Below, piece by piece: positions 1 to 9,343 of a DNA stretch of 64,000 bases. The position numbers were made by a program, and so were the translations under genes. Location of the stretch: the NCBI GenBank assembly GCA_016223165.1, contig JACRPO010000017.1, positions 124,001-188,000 of the forward strand, given 5' to 3'. Below the pieces are notes generated by a model. It did not search any database. It saw only the letters and a list, made by a program, of their open reading frames with translations, and was not told the DNA's origin. This DNA is from Burkholderiales bacterium (lineage in GTDB: Bacteria > Pseudomonadota > Gammaproteobacteria > Burkholderiales > Burkholderiaceae_C). The number at the start of each line of letters is the position of its first letter. The first letter of the stretch is position 1.

Positions 1-458
1 GCGGCCTCTACCCCGGCCTCGCCGGCGCGGCGGTGGCCGGGGTGCAGAGCCCCGTGCTTGGCATCGCCAGCCCCGCCTTCAGCCGCCACCACGCCGTGGT
101 GGTGCCGGCGGCGACCATCGAACGCGTGCTCGCCGCCCTGCTCGCGCACGGCCGCGTGCCGCGCTCGCACCTCGGCATTGCCGTGCAGCCGGTGCGCGCC
201 ACGCTCGACGGCGCCGCCACCGAAGGCCTGCTCGTCAGCTCGGTGGCCGAAGGCGGCCCCGCCGCCGCGGGCGGCCTGCTCGTCGGCGACGTCATCGTCG
301 AGGCCGCCGGCCGCCCGGCACGCGAGCTGGAGGCGTTGCGCGCCACCATCGCCGACACCACGCCCGGCGCGGCGCTGGCGCTCACCGTCTCGCGCGCCGG
401 CCGGCGCGTGACGCTCGCCATCGACGTGGCCGAGCAGCCCCGCACGGGCTGCCACTGA
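1..458 (+). CDS. S1C (Deg/HtrA-type) serine protease, C-terminal part (5' end outside window)
   Basis: The open frame enters from the left edge and stops at 456-458. What remains is the end of a trypsin-like fold (a segment like FAVPADTARWVLAELLRHGHVRRAWLGI in the next protease, here around VVVPAATIERVLAALLAHG) followed by one PDZ domain (RSHLGIAVQPV, then EGGPAAAGGLLVGDVIVEAAG). The catalytic residues lie upstream of the window. It closely resembles the C-terminal half of the protease at 1180-2310, so the two are probably paralogues flanking a regulator. PDZ domains of this family bind C-terminal peptides of misfolded envelope proteins. Whether the full protein is secreted cannot be seen. 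Confidence 0.85.
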   Translation, partial: GLYPGLAGAAVAGVQSPVLGIASPAFSRHHAVVVPAATIERVLAALLAHGRVPRSHLGIAVQPVRATLDGAATEGLLVSSVAEGGPAAAGGLLVGDVIVEAAGRPARELEALRATIADTTPGAALALTVSRAGRRVTLAIDVAEQPRTGCH

Positions 459-496
459 ACAGGCCACCGAGCAACCTCGTGAGGCCCGCCGCGTCG

Positions 497-1150
497 ATGT
501 CCAGCCGCCCGCGCATCGTCATCGTCGGCGCCGCCCCCTGGCTGGCGCAAGGCCTGGCCTCGGTACTGGCGGACGAGGCGCGCTGGCAGCTCGCGGTGCG
601 CCCCACCATCGAGCCGGCCGACGCCTACGTGCTGCACGCGCGCGACGAAGAGGAGGCGAGCGAATTGCACGCGGCGCTGCCGCCGCTCGCCCCAGTGCTG
701 TGGGTCGGCTTCGCGAACGACGAACGCGAGCCCGAGCGCGGGCCCGGACGCGAGCCCGGAGGCCCCCCACGGGCCATCGGCCAGCTGCCTACCGACGCCC
801 CCGGCGAGCAGTTGCGCGCCGCGCTGGCGGCGGTGCTCGCCGGCCTCTCGGTGCGCGGCCCAGCGGCGCCGTGGCCGGCACGCGCCGAAGCTCCGGCCCG
901 CGGCGCGCCCAGGGCGCTCTTCGCGGGGACGGCGGAGATGGCCGAGACGGCCGAGGCGCTGACCTCGCGCGAGCTCGAGGTCTTCGAGCTGCTCGCCAAG
1001 GGCCTTTCGAACCGCGACATCGCGGGCGTGCTCGGCATCTCGGCGCACACGGCCAAGTTCCACGTCGCGCAGATCCTCGCCAAGGTGGCCGCGGCCACAC
1101 GCGCCGAGGCGGTGGCGATCGGGCTGCGCCTCGGCCTCATCGGCCTGTAG
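497..1150 (+). CDS. LuxR-type DNA-binding regulator with degenerate receiver-like N-terminus
   Basis: The C-terminal ~60 residues form a clear LuxR/FixJ helix-turn-helix (LTSRELEVFELLAKGLSNRDIA, then SAHTAKFHVAQILAK). The N-terminus begins with a strand like a receiver domain (RIVIVGAAPWLAQGLASVL), but I see no conserved acidic pocket or phospho-acceptor Asp, and the middle is rich in Glu/Arg/Pro. It may therefore be a non-phosphorylated or orphan regulator. The ATG at 497 is chosen; a GTG at 479 in the same frame is possible. It lies 38 nt after one Deg-type protease and 29 nt before the next, so all three are probably co-transcribed and the regulator may control envelope proteolysis (inference). 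Confidence 0.85.
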   Translation: MSSRPRIVIVGAAPWLAQGLASVLADEARWQLAVRPTIEPADAYVLHARDEEEASELHAALPPLAPVLWVGFANDEREPERGPGREPGGPPRAIGQLPTDAPGEQLRAALAAVLAGLSVRGPAAPWPARAEAPARGAPRALFAGTAEMAETAEALTSRELEVFELLAKGLSNRDIAGVLGISAHTAKFHVAQILAKVAAATRAEAVAIGLRLGLIGL

Positions 1151-1179
1151 CGCGCTCGCACGTGAAAGGAGCGGATGCC

Positions 1180-2310
1180 ATGGACGGCCTCGGCGACGAC
1201 CGCATCACCGGCGACATCACCGGCGACATCGGTGGCGACATCGGTGGCGATATCGGTGGCGAGATCGGTGGCGAGATCGCGGGCGGCGCGCCAGGCCACT
1301 TCGCGGGCGACTCCGCGGGCGACCTCACCGACGACAGCCTGCTCGACGCCTACTCGCGGGCGGTGGTCGGCACGCTCGAGCGCGCCCGCGGCGGCGTCGT
1401 CTCGCTGGCGCTGCACGGGCCGGCAGCGCGCGGCGCGCGGCACGCGGCCGGCGCTTCCGGGCGCGGCAGCCCGCGCGGCGTCGGCTCCGGCTTTCTCGTC
1501 ACGCCGGACGGCTACCTGCTCACCAACCACCATGTCGCCGGCGCCGCACAGCACGTGCGCGCCACGCTGGACGACGGCAGCGAGCACGACACGGTGCCGG
1601 TCGGCGCCGACGCCGACACCGACCTCGCGCTGCTGCGCCTGGCGCACCCGGTGGCCGGCGCGGCGGCGCTGCCGCACCTCGAGCTCGGCAGCTCGGCGCA
1701 GCTGCGTGTCGGCCAGGTCGTGGTCGCCATCGGCAACCCGCACGGGCTCGGCCAGACGGTCACCACCGGCGTCATCTCGGCACTGGGGCGCACGCTGCGC
1801 GCCCGCAACGGGCGCCTCATCGACGGCGTCATCCAGACCGACGCCAGCCTCAACCCCGGCAACTCCGGCGGCCCGCTGCTCGACACGCGCGCGCGCGGGA
1901 TCGGTGTCAACACGGCGCTCATCGCCGGCGCGATGTCGCTGTGCTTCGCCGTGCCCGCCGACACGGCACGCTGGGTGCTGGCCGAGCTGCTGCGCCACGG
2001 CCACGTGCGCCGCGCCTGGCTCGGCATCGCGGCGCACACGGTGCCGCTGCCGCGGCGCACCGTGCTGCAGCACGGGCTCGCGCAGGGCTCGGCCGTCGCC
2101 GTGAGCGAGGTCGTCGCCGACGGCCCGGCGGCGCGCGCCGGGCTCGCCGACGGCGACCGCATCGTCGCCGTCGACACGGTGGCCACGGCCGACGTCGACG
2201 GCCTGCACCGCGTGCTCGGCGGCGAGCGCATCGGCCGGCGCGTGCAGGTGCAGCTGCTTCGCGGCGCCCGCAAGCTGGCCCTCGAGCTGGTGCCGGCGGC
2301 GCGCGCCTGA
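1180..2310 (+). CDS. Deg/HtrA-like S1C serine protease with Gly-Asp-Ile repeat N-terminus
   Basis: 376 residues: a low-complexity N-terminus of repeated GDI/GEI-GG units (residues ~11-36), a trypsin-like domain and one C-terminal PDZ domain. The catalytic triad is intact: His118 (LTNHHVAG), Asp148 (ADTDLALL) and Ser229 (NPGNSGGPLL). No signal peptide or membrane segment is visible, which is unusual for a Deg protease and suggests either cytoplasmic location or a mis-called start. The ATG at 1180 is preceded by AAAGGA nine bases upstream; an ATG at 1175 is out of frame. It follows the LuxR gene closely and is the second of three protease genes in tandem. Confidence 0.9.
   Translation: MDGLGDDRITGDITGDIGGDIGGDIGGEIGGEIAGGAPGHFAGDSAGDLTDDSLLDAYSRAVVGTLERARGGVVSLALHGPAARGARHAAGASGRGSPRGVGSGFLVTPDGYLLTNHHVAGAAQHVRATLDDGSEHDTVPVGADADTDLALLRLAHPVAGAAALPHLELGSSAQLRVGQVVVAIGNPHGLGQTVTTGVISALGRTLRARNGRLIDGVIQTDASLNPGNSGGPLLDTRARGIGVNTALIAGAMSLCFAVPADTARWVLAELLRHGHVRRAWLGIAAHTVPLPRRTVLQHGLAQGSAVAVSEVVADGPAARAGLADGDRIVAVDTVATADVDGLHRVLGGERIGRRVQVQLLRGARKLALELVPAARA
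1203..1283 (+). repeat. 12-bp-type coding minisatellite (Gly-Asp/Glu-Ile-Gly)
   Basis: Six to seven near-identical units of the form GGCGACATCGGT / GGCGAGATCGGT lie end to end inside the protease gene at 1180-2310. They encode GDITGDIGGDIGG followed by GEIGGEIAGG. The unit length keeps the frame, so copy-number change would alter only the length of the N-terminal tail. Confidence 0.85.
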
Positions 2311-2456
2311 GCGGGCGCCTGAGCGGGGGCCAACAAGCGCGACCCACGCGGGCCCGGCGTTGCGCGGCCCGCACCTCGAGCGCGAGCCACGCGGCACCTG
2401 CCGCGCGCCCTTCCGCGCCCTTGCGCGCCGCGCAATCTGGCACCATCGCGCCCGCC

Positions 2457-3584
<1,128 letters not shown>

Positions 3585-3632
3585 GAGCCGGCGAACGAGT
3601 CATCCACAGGCCCTGAGGCCCCGGGGCCGGAC

Positions 3633-4985
3633 CTACTTCGGCCCAAGCTCCCAGGCGGCCCGCGCCGGCAACACCGTGCCGCGCGCCTCGCCGAAGCCGA
3701 TGCGTGCGCGGCCCGGGGCCTCGCACCAGCCGCGCAGCACGACGGTGTCGCCGTCGAGCAGGAAGCCGCGCTCGCCACCGGCCTCGAGCTTCGCCGGCTC
3801 GCGACCGAACTTCGACAACTCGATCAGGGCACCGGCCTCACCGGGCGCGGGCCCGCTGATGGTGCCGCTGCCGAGCACGTCGCCCGGCTGCAACGCGCAG
3901 CCGCCCACGGTGTGGTGCGTCACCATCTGGGCGATCGTCCAGTACTGGTGGCGGAAGCTCGTGCCGCTCAGGCGCGACGCACGCGACGCGCCTTCGGGTT
4001 CGAGCCACACCTCGAGCCGGATGTCGAGCGCGCCGGCGGCACGGTTGCCCGCCGACTCCAGGTAGGGCAGCGGCTGCGGATGGTCGGCCGGCCGCGTCCA
4101 CGGCGTGCGGTAGGGCGCCAGCGCCTCCAGCGTCACGATCCAGGGCGACAGCGTGGTCGCGAAGTTCTTCGCGTGGAAGGGCCCGAGCGGCAGCATCTCC
4201 CAGAACTGGATGTCGCGCGCCGACCAGTCGTTGAGCAGGGTGATGCCGAAGACATGGTCCAACGCCGCGTCGAGCGCGACCGGCTCGCCCGCGGCGTTGC
4301 CCTGGCCGATGACGATGCCGAGCTCGAGCTCGTAGTCGAGCATGCCGCAGGGACGCAGCACCGGCGCCGTGGCGCCGGGCGCCATCACCTGCCCCCACGG
4401 GCGGCGGAAGCGCTGCCCGCTGACACCCAGCGTCGAGACGCGCCCGTGGTAGGCCACCGGCAGCCACTGGAAGTTGGGCGTCAGCGGGTTCGCCGGGTCG
4501 CGCAGGCGGCCGATGTTCAGGGCGTGGTCGAGCGAGGTGTAGAAGTCGGTGTAGTCGCCCACGGCCAGCGGCAGCGCCATGTCGGCCGCGGCCTGCGGCA
4601 CGAGGGCGTTGCGCAGGGCCTGCGCGCGCGGCGCGAGAGCGCCTTCGGCGAGCCCTTCAACGGGCCCTTCAACGAGCCCTTCCGAGAGTGCGTGGCGCAG
4701 CGCGCGCCATGCGGCGGGACCCTGCGCGAGCAGCCCGTTCAGCACCGGCTGCGCCGCCGCCTGCGCGGCCTGCGCCGCGAGGCCCTCGAAGGCGCCGGCC
4801 GCCTGCGCGGCGCCGAGGCAGACGATCTGGTCGCCGATCGCGACGCCGCCGCGCCATGGCTCGGCGCTGCCGCGGCGCCGGAAGATGCCGAAGGGCAGGT
4901 TCTGGATCGGAAAGTCGGCGCCCGCCGCCTGGGCCGAAGCCACCCAGGAACGGCGCGCAGGGTCGTGCGTGAAGTCGAGGGTCAT
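3633..4985 (-). CDS. fahA: Fumarylacetoacetase
   Basis: 450 residues, slightly longer than usual. The enzyme cleaves 4-fumarylacetoacetate to fumarate and acetoacetate, the last step of tyrosine/homogentisate breakdown. Family residues are in place: metal ligands Asp147 (DYTDFYTS), Glu219 and Glu221 (LDYELELG) and Asp253 (LNDWSARD), and the catalytic His154 (SLDHALN). A low-complexity insertion (GLVEGPVEGLAEG) sits around residues 105-120. The ATG at 4985 has an AAGGG about 9 nt upstream; a GTG at 4994 abuts that motif and is less likely. It lies downstream of the cyclase and ABC genes on the same strand. No homogentisate dioxygenase gene is nearby. Confidence 0.95.
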   Translation of the reverse strand: MTLDFTHDPARRSWVASAQAAGADFPIQNLPFGIFRRRGSAEPWRGGVAIGDQIVCLGAAQAAGAFEGLAAQAAQAAAQPVLNGLLAQGPAAWRALRHALSEGLVEGPVEGLAEGALAPRAQALRNALVPQAAADMALPLAVGDYTDFYTSLDHALNIGRLRDPANPLTPNFQWLPVAYHGRVSTLGVSGQRFRRPWGQVMAPGATAPVLRPCGMLDYELELGIVIGQGNAAGEPVALDAALDHVFGITLLNDWSARDIQFWEMLPLGPFHAKNFATTLSPWIVTLEALAPYRTPWTRPADHPQPLPYLESAGNRAAGALDIRLEVWLEPEGASRASRLSGTSFRHQYWTIAQMVTHHTVGGCALQPGDVLGSGTISGPAPGEAGALIELSKFGREPAKLEAGGERGFLLDGDTVVLRGWCEAPGRARIGFGEARGTVLPARAAWELGPK

Positions 4986-5072
4986 GGCTGGCACACCCTT
5001 GTCGGTTTCGTTCTGCCGATCGTCCCGGTCGGTCTTGAGTCGGTCTTGATCTTGCGCGCCGTCAGGCCGGCA

Positions 5073-5876
5073 TCAGGCCGGCATCAGGCGGTCGTCGAAG
5101 ATCGCCACCGCCCGCGTCCAGCCCGCCGAAGCGCCGCGGATCTTGTGCGGGAAGCAGCTGATGAAGAAGCCGTCGGCCGGCAACGACTCCAGGTTGTGCA
5201 GCTTCTCGATGTGGCAGTAGCCGATGTCGCGCCCCGCCTTGTGCCCTTCCCAGATGAGGCGCGCATCGTGCGTCTCGCCGTACTTCTTCGCCGTGTGCAC
5301 GAAGGGTGCGTCCCAGCTCCACGCGTCGGTGCCGGTGAGGCGCACCCCGCGCTCGAGCAGGCACATCGTCGCCTCGTAGCCCATGCCGCAGCCGGCGCTC
5401 ACGTAGTCGGGATGGCCGTAGCGGGAGCCGGCACGCGTGTTGACGACGACGATCTCGAGCGGCTTGAGCGCGTGGCCGATGCGCGCGAGCTCCGCCTCGA
5501 CGTCGGCGGCGGTGACGACGTAGCCGTCGGCGAAGTGGCGGAAGTCGAGCTTCACCGCCGGCTGGAAGCACCATTCGAGCGGCACGTCGTGGATGGCGAT
5601 GGCCGGCTTCTTCTCGCCGAGCGCGTTGTCCATGGTGCTGTGGAAGTGGTACGGCGCATCGAGGTGCGTGCCGTTGTGCGTCGACAGCTGCACGAGCTCC
5701 ACCGCCCAGCCCTCGCCGTCGGGCAGGTCCTCCTTCTTCAGGCCAGGGAAGAACGGCGCGATCTGCTCGAACGTGTTGTCGTGCGTGAAGTACTGGATCT
5801 TTGGCGCGAAGGCCGGCGGATCCGACAGCACGTCGTTCTCGAGGTAGATCGACAGGTCGACGAAGCGGCGGGGCAT
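5073..5876 (-). CDS. Cyclase family protein (kynurenine formamidase-like metal hydrolase)
   Basis: 267 residues of the PF04199 family, whose members hydrolyse amides or lactones with a divalent metal. The diagnostic HxGTHxDxPxH motif is at residues 67-77 (HNGTHLDAPYH). It is longer than classical KynB (~210), so N-formylkynurenine may not be its substrate; isatin hydrolase and other cyclic-amide hydrolases share the fold. The ATG at 5876 has an AAGGAG ribosome site just upstream. It sits between an ABC importer and fumarylacetoacetase, suggesting action on an imported aromatic or heterocyclic compound (inference). Confidence 0.88.
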   Translation of the reverse strand: MPRRFVDLSIYLENDVLSDPPAFAPKIQYFTHDNTFEQIAPFFPGLKKEDLPDGEGWAVELVQLSTHNGTHLDAPYHFHSTMDNALGEKKPAIAIHDVPLEWCFQPAVKLDFRHFADGYVVTAADVEAELARIGHALKPLEIVVVNTRAGSRYGHPDYVSAGCGMGYEATMCLLERGVRLTGTDAWSWDAPFVHTAKKYGETHDARLIWEGHKAGRDIGYCHIEKLHNLESLPADGFFISCFPHKIRGASAGWTRAVAIFDDRLMPA

Positions 5877-5943
5877 GGCGCTCTCCTTGGGGTCGGGCGA
5901 GGGTCGTTGGAGGGTGTGGCGGTACGGTCGGCAAGGCTTTGCC

Positions 5944-6705
5944 TCAGCGGTGTTGCCAGCGCAGCAGGCGGCGCTCGGCCACGGCGAGCAGCGCATTGCT
6001 CGCGAAGCCGAGCGCACCGAGCAGCACGATGCCGGCGAACAGCTCGCTCGCGCGGAACGAGCGCGCCGCCAGCAGCACCGCCTGCCCGAGGCCACTCTGC
6101 GAGGCGATCATCTCGCCGACGACGCTGACGATGAGCGACACCGTCAGCGACAGCCGCAGGCCGGCCAGGATGTCGGGCAGCGCGTGCGGCAGCCCGACCT
6201 TGAAGACGAAGGCGGCGCGCGAGAGCTCGAGCGCGCGCGCCACTTCGCGCAGCCGCTCATGCACGCTGGCCATGCCGTGCAGCGTGGCCAGCAGCACCGG
6301 CCACATGGCGCCGAAGGCGACCACGGCGAGCACCATGCCGCCCGAGAGCCCGAACAGCGAGATCGCCAGCGGCAGCACCGCCGAGGCGGGCAACGGGCGC
6401 ATGAATTCGAGCGTCGGCGCGATCCATGTGCGCAGCGTCGCCGACGAGCCGATGGCCACGCCGAGCGCGACGCCGAGCAACGCCGCGAGGCCGAAGCCGA
6501 GCACCATGCGCTGCACCGTGGCGGCGGTGTAGGCGCGCCACTCGCCCGCCAGGCCCTCGGCGAGGCTGGCGAGCGTCGCTTCGGGCGTGGGCAGGAAGAC
6601 GCGGCTGACCCAGCCGCCATGGCTGGCCGCCCACCACAGGCCGAACAGCGCGGCGAGCAGCGCCAGCGACGCGGCGAGTTCCTGCGGGCGGATGCGCTGG
6701 TTCAT
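5944..6705 (-). CDS. ABC transporter permease (SsuC/TauC/NrtB type)
   Basis: 253 residues with about six hydrophobic segments, starting with LAASLALLAALFGLWWAAS. The BPD_transp_1 EAA loop that contacts the ATPase is visible around residues 155-185 (EVARALELSRAAFVFKVGLPHALPDIL). It is the second permease of the importer; its ATG lies 10 nt after the stop of the other permease. Related systems import nitrate, alkanesulfonates, taurine, pyrimidine precursors and aromatics; the substrate cannot be read from the sequence. Confidence 0.93.
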   Translation of the reverse strand: MNQRIRPQELAASLALLAALFGLWWAASHGGWVSRVFLPTPEATLASLAEGLAGEWRAYTAATVQRMVLGFGLAALLGVALGVAIGSSATLRTWIAPTLEFMRPLPASAVLPLAISLFGLSGGMVLAVVAFGAMWPVLLATLHGMASVHERLREVARALELSRAAFVFKVGLPHALPDILAGLRLSLTVSLIVSVVGEMIASQSGLGQAVLLAARSFRASELFAGIVLLGALGFASNALLAVAERRLLRWQHR

Positions 6706-6715
6706 GGGCTGACGC

Positions 6716-7564
6716 TCATGGGTCGACGCTCATCGGTCGACGCTCAACGAGCGCGCCCCGGGTGCCGATCGGGCCATCCGCACCCAGGTCGGCTTCGCCC
6801 ATGCGCCGTGCCACCTGCCGCTGCAGCGCCAGCGCGGCGGCATTGACGAACCAGCCGACGCAGCCGATCCAGGCGAGCCAAGCCAGCATCGTCGCCGGGT
6901 CGAGGCTTTGCTGGGCGATCATCATCGCGTAGCCCATGCCGTGCGGGTTGGCGGCGATCTCCACCGTCACCGCCACGACGAGCGCGATGGCCACGCCAAG
7001 GCGGAAGGCAACGAAGAGGCGTGGCACCATCGCCGGCAAGACCACCTTGGCGAAGCGCGCCTGCGGCGTGAGTTGCAGCGCCGCGCTCATCTCGAGCAAC
7101 TGCGGCTCCACCTGGCGCGCGGCGGCCTGCGCCAGCACCAGCATCGGCCAGAAGGCGGCGAAGGCGATCACGCCCACCTCCATGCGCACGCCGAAGCCGA
7201 AGACGAGCATCACGAGCGGGATCAGGGCCACCGATGGCACGGGCCGCAGCGCCTCGATGGAGAGGAAGGCGGCGGCACCCGCACGCCGCGAGATCCCGAG
7301 CAGCGTGCCGAGCGGCACCGCGGCCAGCGCCGCCAGCGCCAGGCCCAGCGCCGCGCTGCCGAGCGTGAAGGCCGTCGGCCCGAAGAGGCCGCCCTCGACG
7401 ACGAGCACGCCGAAGGCGCGCAACGCATGCGTCGGCGGCGCCAGCGCATCGCTCGCGCGCCCGGCCGTGCGCGCCCAGGCCTCGAGCAGCGCGAGCAGCA
7501 CGAGCGGGAAGGCGAAGGCGCGCGCCGGACGTGCCTGCCGCGCCAGCGGCGCGAAGTCAGCCAT
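6716..7564 (-). CDS. ABC transporter permease (SsuC/TauC/NrtB type)
   Basis: 282 residues, multi-spanning, with a typical EAA loop (EMSAALQLTPQARFAKVVLPAM). It is homologous to the permease at 5944-6705; the two would pair as a heterodimeric channel. Its ATG at 7564 overlaps the last 8 nt of the ATPase gene, pointing to translational coupling. The C-terminus runs to IGTRGALVERRPMSVDP, where the last codons derive from a short repeat (GGTCGACGCTCA) between the two permease genes. Confidence 0.93.
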   Translation of the reverse strand: MADFAPLARQARPARAFAFPLVLLALLEAWARTAGRASDALAPPTHALRAFGVLVVEGGLFGPTAFTLGSAALGLALAALAAVPLGTLLGISRRAGAAAFLSIEALRPVPSVALIPLVMLVFGFGVRMEVGVIAFAAFWPMLVLAQAAARQVEPQLLEMSAALQLTPQARFAKVVLPAMVPRLFVAFRLGVAIALVVAVTVEIAANPHGMGYAMMIAQQSLDPATMLAWLAWIGCVGWFVNAAALALQRQVARRMGEADLGADGPIGTRGALVERRPMSVDP

Positions 7565-8336
7565 GGCCGAGGTAGCCGTAGAGGTCGCGCCGCAGTTGCA
7601 GGAAGCGCGGGTGTTCCTTGGTCTCGAGCTGGCGGCGCGGATGCGCGATGCCCACCTCCACCAGCGCCGCCAGGCTCGGACGGCCGGGGCCGGGCGCGGC
7701 GCGCAGTGCCAGCACGCGGTCGCCGAGGTAGATGGCCTCCTCGAGGTCGTGCGTCACGAACATCACCGTCAGGCCCTGTTCGCGCACCAGCCGCGCAAGC
7801 TCGTCCTGCAGGCCTTCGCGCGTCATCGCGTCGAGCGCGCCGAAGGGCTCGTCCATCAGCATCAGCGAAGGTTGCTGCGCCAGGCAGCGCGCGATCTGCA
7901 CGCGCTGCTGCATGCCGCCGGAGAGCTGCGCCGGGAACTTGCGCGCGTGCTCGGTGAGACCGACGGTCTGCAGCACCTGCGCGATGCGCGCCGGGCGCCC
8001 GGCCGCCGGCACCTGCGCCGCCTCGAGCGCGAGCGCCACGTTGCCGGCCACCGTGCGCCATGGCAGCAGCGCGCGGCCGTAGTCCTGGAAGACGAAGGCC
8101 ACCTCGCGCGAAGGGCCCTGCACCACGGCGCCCTCACGCGTGACGCGCCCGCCGCCCGGCGGCACGAAGCCCGCGGCGGCGCGCAGCAGGGTCGTCTTGC
8201 CGCAGCCCGAGGGCCCGATGACGCAGACGAACTCGCCGCGCGTCACGCCGAAGCTCGTCGGCGACAGGATCTCGCGGCCGCCGAGGCGGATGGACACCTC
8301 GTCGAACCGCAGCAGCGGCGCAGGCACGTCGTGCAC
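7557..8336 (-). CDS. ABC transporter ATP-binding protein (SsuB/TauB/NrtD type)
   Basis: 259 residues. Walker A GPSGCGKTT has its Lys at residue 47, followed by the Q-loop (FVFQDYG), the signature LSGGMQQR, Walker B with the catalytic Glu (LMLMDEPFGALD) and the H-loop (FVTHDLEEA). No ATG fits; the GTG at 8336 overlaps the TAG stop of the binding-protein gene by one base and is taken as the start, with a second GTG at 8327 as alternative. No clear ribosome site is present, consistent with coupling to the upstream gene. It powers the two permeases encoded just downstream. Confidence 0.93.
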   Translation of the reverse strand: MHDVPAPLLRFDEVSIRLGGREILSPTSFGVTRGEFVCVIGPSGCGKTTLLRAAAGFVPPGGGRVTREGAVVQGPSREVAFVFQDYGRALLPWRTVAGNVALALEAAQVPAAGRPARIAQVLQTVGLTEHARKFPAQLSGGMQQRVQIARCLAQQPSLMLMDEPFGALDAMTREGLQDELARLVREQGLTVMFVTHDLEEAIYLGDRVLALRAAPGPGRPSLAALVEVGIAHPRRQLETKEHPRFLQLRRDLYGYLGHG

Positions 8337-9343
8337 TACTTCGCCAGCAGGCTCGCCACCGCCGGGTCGGTCTTGAGCATCTCCTGGTCCTTCATCAGCC
8401 CCACCCAGTAGGCGAGCTGCTTCTCGCTGACCACGGGTGACGGTGGCGAGACCTGCACCTTGGCCAGCACCTCCGGCGGCAGCTTGATGTACTTGCCGAT
8501 GTGCGCGCGCACCTTGGCGTCGTTGCGCGCCTGCGCCATGAAGGTGGCCGCCTCCTGCACCGCCTCGCGGAAGCCCTTCGCCGCGGCGGCGTTCTTCTGC
8601 ACCCACTCGCGCTTGGCGACGTGGATGATGGTCGGCTGGCCCTCGGGCAGGAAGGTCGAGTAGTAGCTCGCCACGTAGCCGGCGCCGCTGTCGACGATGC
8701 GGCTCATGAAGGGGTCGGCCGTGACCACAGCGTCGAGCGAGCCGCCGCGCAGCAGGTCGCCGTGCTGCGGGAACGAGGCCTCGACGAAATTGACCTTCTT
8801 GTAGTCGACGCCCGAGCTCTTCAGCCAGGCGCGGAAGGTGACGTGCAGGAAGGCGCCGAGTCCGGGCACGCCGACCTTCTTGCCGAGCACGTCCTGCGCC
8901 TTGCGGATGCCCGAGCCGGCGCCGGCGACGAGCCCGAACCCCGTGATCGTCTTGGAAGTGGCGCCGCCGCCGGCCACGACGACGTGGTCGAGCCCGCCGT
9001 CCACCGACTGCAGGAAGACGCTCGGCGTCGGCCCGCCGATCTGCAGCGAGTCGGATTGGATGGCCGCCGGGATGGTGCTATTGATGGGGATGAATTTCAG
9101 CTCGACATCGAGCCCGCGCCTGCCGAAAAAGCCCTCCTCCTTGGCCACGAAGACCGAGGCGAAGTCGGTTACGGCGGTGTAGCCGAAGACGATCTTCGTC
9201 GCGCTCTGCGCGCGCGCACGGCCGGCCAGGCCGGCCCAGCCGGCCGCGGCCAGCACCGGCAGCGCGGCCGCGCCGCCGAGGCGCTGCATCGCCTCGCGCC
9301 TGTTGCGCAGCCCCTCGAGAGCGCCCTTGCGGAAATCGTTCAT
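8336..9343 (-). CDS. ABC transporter substrate-binding protein (NMT1/TauA-like)
   Basis: 335 residues. The N-terminus carries an Arg pair (RNRREAM) before a hydrophobic stretch ending at GRARAQ, a Tat- or Sec-type export signal with cleavage near residue 50. The mature part begins TKIVFGYTAVTDFASVFVAKEEGFF, typical of NMT1/SsuA/TauA proteins that catch a small ligand in the periplasm. ATG at 9343 has CAGGAG upstream, and the start overlaps the TetR gene stop as ATGA. Being the first transporter gene after the regulator, it is likely the most highly made component. Confidence 0.92.
   Translation of the reverse strand: MNDFRKGALEGLRNRREAMQRLGGAAALPVLAAAGWAGLAGRARAQSATKIVFGYTAVTDFASVFVAKEEGFFGRRGLDVELKFIPINSTIPAAIQSDSLQIGGPTPSVFLQSVDGGLDHVVVAGGGATSKTITGFGLVAGAGSGIRKAQDVLGKKVGVPGLGAFLHVTFRAWLKSSGVDYKKVNFVEASFPQHGDLLRGGSLDAVVTADPFMSRIVDSGAGYVASYYSTFLPEGQPTIIHVAKREWVQKNAAAAKGFREAVQEAATFMAQARNDAKVRAHIGKYIKLPPEVLAKVQVSPPSPVVSEKQLAYWVGLMKDQEMLKTDPAVASLLAK

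Noticed and set aside
625..2397. Long open frames on the minus strand opposite the proteases
   Set aside because: Translations are Arg/Ala/Gly-rich without family motifs. In GC-rich DNA the antisense of real genes is often open; the plus strand has full catalytic triads.
5044..5100. GGCCGGCATCA repeats behind the cyclase gene as regulatory sites
   Set aside because: They lie at the gene's 3' end, only two to three copies, and partly code for its C-terminus.
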